DNA from: Bursaphelenchus xylophilus
Taxonomy: Eukaryota; Nematoda; Chromadorea; Rhabditida; Aphelenchoididae
NCBI GenBank assembly: GCA_904066235.2
Contig: CAJFCV020000001.1
Location: 12,767,291 to 12,831,290, forward strand
DNA length: 64,000 nucleotides
Direction: 5' to 3'
The notes below the pieces were generated by a model, which had not been told where the DNA came from, did not search any database, and saw only the letters and a list, made by a program, of their open reading frames with translations. This document shows positions 62,736-64,000 of the stretch, one piece after another. How positions within the stretch are numbered: the stretch's first letter is position 1; each line of letters opens with the position of its first letter. The position numbers were made by a program, and so were the translations under genes.

Positions 62736-63110
62736 TGAGACTGCGCTTTGCAGAAACGACCGAGATTTTTTGTTCGAAAGTTGGAAAAAATGTAACAACT
62801 TTTTTTGCAAGTTTTGGAACGAAAAGTTCCATAGTAATTTCTACTGCAGCGGGTGATGTTTCCATAAAAAAATCAACTTTTTCCGCATGAAACTGAAAAG
62901 ACATGGGCAAAAAAATAAAAAAAATCTTCGCTCTGACCGCTCTCCGGCTTTCGCGTACTCTCTTGGCCAAAAAGATCGTTGAATATCTCGACTGTGCCTG
63001 CAAATCGTAAGCTAAAATTTTTGGAAATTGGTATGTGGCCTATACAAGGCGTGTGTGCAAAATTTAAAGAAAATCTGAGCGCCTCCCCTGCTGATACTTC
63101 CATTTTTTGA
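62736..63110. repeat. GGAAGTACTCC-family foldback element, diverged copy
   Basis: Contains GCGCTTTGCAGAAACGACCGA, CTGACCGCTCTCCGGCTTTCG and GTGTGCAAAATTTAAAGAAAA-type blocks in the same order as the element at 7318. The right end reads CTGATACTTCC and is diverged from GGAGTACTTCC. The left end is lost. Confidence 0.65.
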
Positions 63111-63179
63111 AAGGGAGCCAACCGAGGATCCGAAACAGTATGTTGCATATGTTACAACCTGAGATTGCCGCGGTCAAAA

Positions 63180-63320
63180 TTCCGGCTCCGGCTCTTAGCT
63201 CCCAGAGCCGGAGCCGAGGCCAAATTTGCAGCTCCGGAACTCTGAGAAGCCTTTGGGCTCGTGGAGCCGGAGCCGCTCAGAGCCGGAGCCAAGAGCCGGC
63301 TCCGGAGCCGGGAAATCTCT
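63180..63320. repeat. GGAGCCGGAGCC-rich palindromic block
   Basis: Short, strikingly GC-rich block of repeated GGAGCCGGAGCC and GGCTCCGGCTC hexamers in both orientations. It resembles the GGGCC ends of the elements at 1 and 14839 in style but not in exact sequence. Confidence 0.65.
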
Positions 63321-63360
63321 GGTTACAACTGCCGCCATTATTTTAAAATCACCATCCTCC

Positions 63361-63665
63361 AAGAGCTTTACATAGTTGGTTTTGTGAGGCTTACTTTGTT
63401 TTAACTGCAACAGAAGATTTGGAAACGTGTTTTAACGAGCTTTACATCACATTTGGACCTGGAATGTTGCCCAAATCGCGCGCAAAGCAGGGAAACCGGG
63501 CGCAAAGTTGCCTTTATGCGCAGGGCTGCCCGACAGACGGTAGCAGCCGCAGGCTGCGTTAGTCTCGAGCCCTAGTCCTTCAAGAGCTTTACATAGTTGG
63601 TTTTGTGAGACTTACTTTGTTTTAACTGCAACAGAAGATTTGGAAACGTGTTTTAATGACCTATA
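63361..63665. repeat. Two ~88-bp direct repeats flanking ~125 bp
   Basis: AAGAGCTTTACATAGTTGGT runs to GAAACGTGTTTTAA at 63361-63447 and again at 63579-63652, almost identical. The spacer (63456-63578) is GC-richer (CGCGCGCAAAGCAGGGAAAC, GCAGCCGCAGGCTGCG) and unrelated. This may be a small duplication or the short terminal repeats of an insertion. Confidence 0.7.
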
Positions 63666-63702
63666 CCAACATTTAGTGCTAATGTAAAAAACTCAAAAAA
63701 CA

Positions 63703-63990
63703 ATGTTTGAATGTCCTCGGAACATCTTATTCATGTTTTTTGACTATAATAAAATTCCAAAAACTAAAACTCTGTTATCTGTTGTAGAAGTTGACCTGAA
63801 TGATTCGCCCAAAAAAAGTGTAAACCCTTTCGATAAAGGGGTTTCGATAACATTTTTATTGATGAGTATTTTAATGGCGGTTTGGTCACCGAACTACGGC
63901 AAAAGTTTAACATCCAACAGTTCGAAAGATCAAAGAGAAAAAGAAAACAATATCATTAATGGCGAGTGTTATCAGTGTTCATTGTGCTAA
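63703..63990 (+). CDS. Uncertain open frame, 95 residues
   Basis: I do not recognise it. The frame runs from an ATG at 63703 to a TAA at 63988-63990. It contains one hydrophobic stretch long enough for a membrane helix (GVSITFLLMSILMAVW, about residues 47-62) and a short Cys pair near the end (CYQCSLC). Base composition is close to that of non-coding DNA here, and no splice signal or upstream acceptor supports it. Could equally be chance. Confidence 0.2.
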   Translation: MFECPRNILFMFFDYNKIPKTKTLLSVVEVDLNDSPKKSVNPFDKGVSITFLLMSILMAVWSPNYGKSLTSNSSKDQREKENNIINGECYQCSLC

Positions 63991-64000
63991 TTTGCAACGA

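Overview
This window looks like nuclear DNA from a nematode, probably a free-living or related chromadorean. Coding exons are split by short to medium AT-rich introns with GTAAG-type donors and TTTCAG or TTTTAG acceptors. Several start codons sit directly behind an acceptor-like TTTCAG, as expected for spliced-leader trans-splicing. The recognisable genes (HSP110, an EXT1/RIB-1-like exostosin, ribosomal protein L31, a DIF-1/SLC25A20-like carrier, an alpha-carbonic-anhydrase-related protein) read like nematode orthologues. I cannot name the species.

Layout. 1-11.8 kb is poor in genes. It holds two sizes of palindromic elements (GGGCC-ended, TACAGGG-ended and GGAAGTACTCC-ended), a possible 36-residue two-exon gene, and a minus-strand proline-rich/coiled-coil gene with a row of GC-rich hairpin exon-like units downstream of it. 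11.9-17.1 kb is hsp-110 (minus), with three elements packed into its second intron. 18.5-20.8 kb is the exostosin (plus) and 21.4-22.3 kb is rpl-31 (plus). 23.1-34.0 kb holds three secreted-protein genes on the plus strand. Two of these, at 25.0-27.6 kb and 28.9-34.0 kb, are built from one or two copies of the same three-exon module and form a family I do not recognise. An initiator-like tRNA with a GCC anticodon lies between them on the minus strand. 34.9-39.1 kb is the mitochondrial carrier (minus), 39.8-40.8 kb a small unknown gene (minus), and 46.3-51.2 kb the carbonic-anhydrase-related gene (minus). 51.2-64 kb has no convincing gene. It alternates repeat arrays, foldback elements and short islands of ordinary sequence that may be regulatory.

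The most unusual feature is a 9-bp palindrome with a free centre, GCACNGTGC. By eye it occurs about 250-300 times from 22.7 kb onward, in arrays with a repeat every 23-35 bp. The arrays fill introns and intergenic DNA and are almost absent from exons and from the first 22 kb. They account for most of the long open frames there, which are not genes. The other signal at this scale is a pair of ~0.5-kb inverted repeats 7.5 kb apart (about 41.97-42.49 and 49.48-50.03 kb) enclosing most of the carbonic-anhydrase-related gene.

The genes are mostly functionally unrelated housekeeping loci: protein folding, heparan sulfate polymerisation, translation, acylcarnitine transport. The exception is the secreted-protein cluster, whose adjacent order and shared intron positions point to local duplication. 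Exon boundaries were placed by hand from splice consensus and reading-frame continuity, and no database search was possible.
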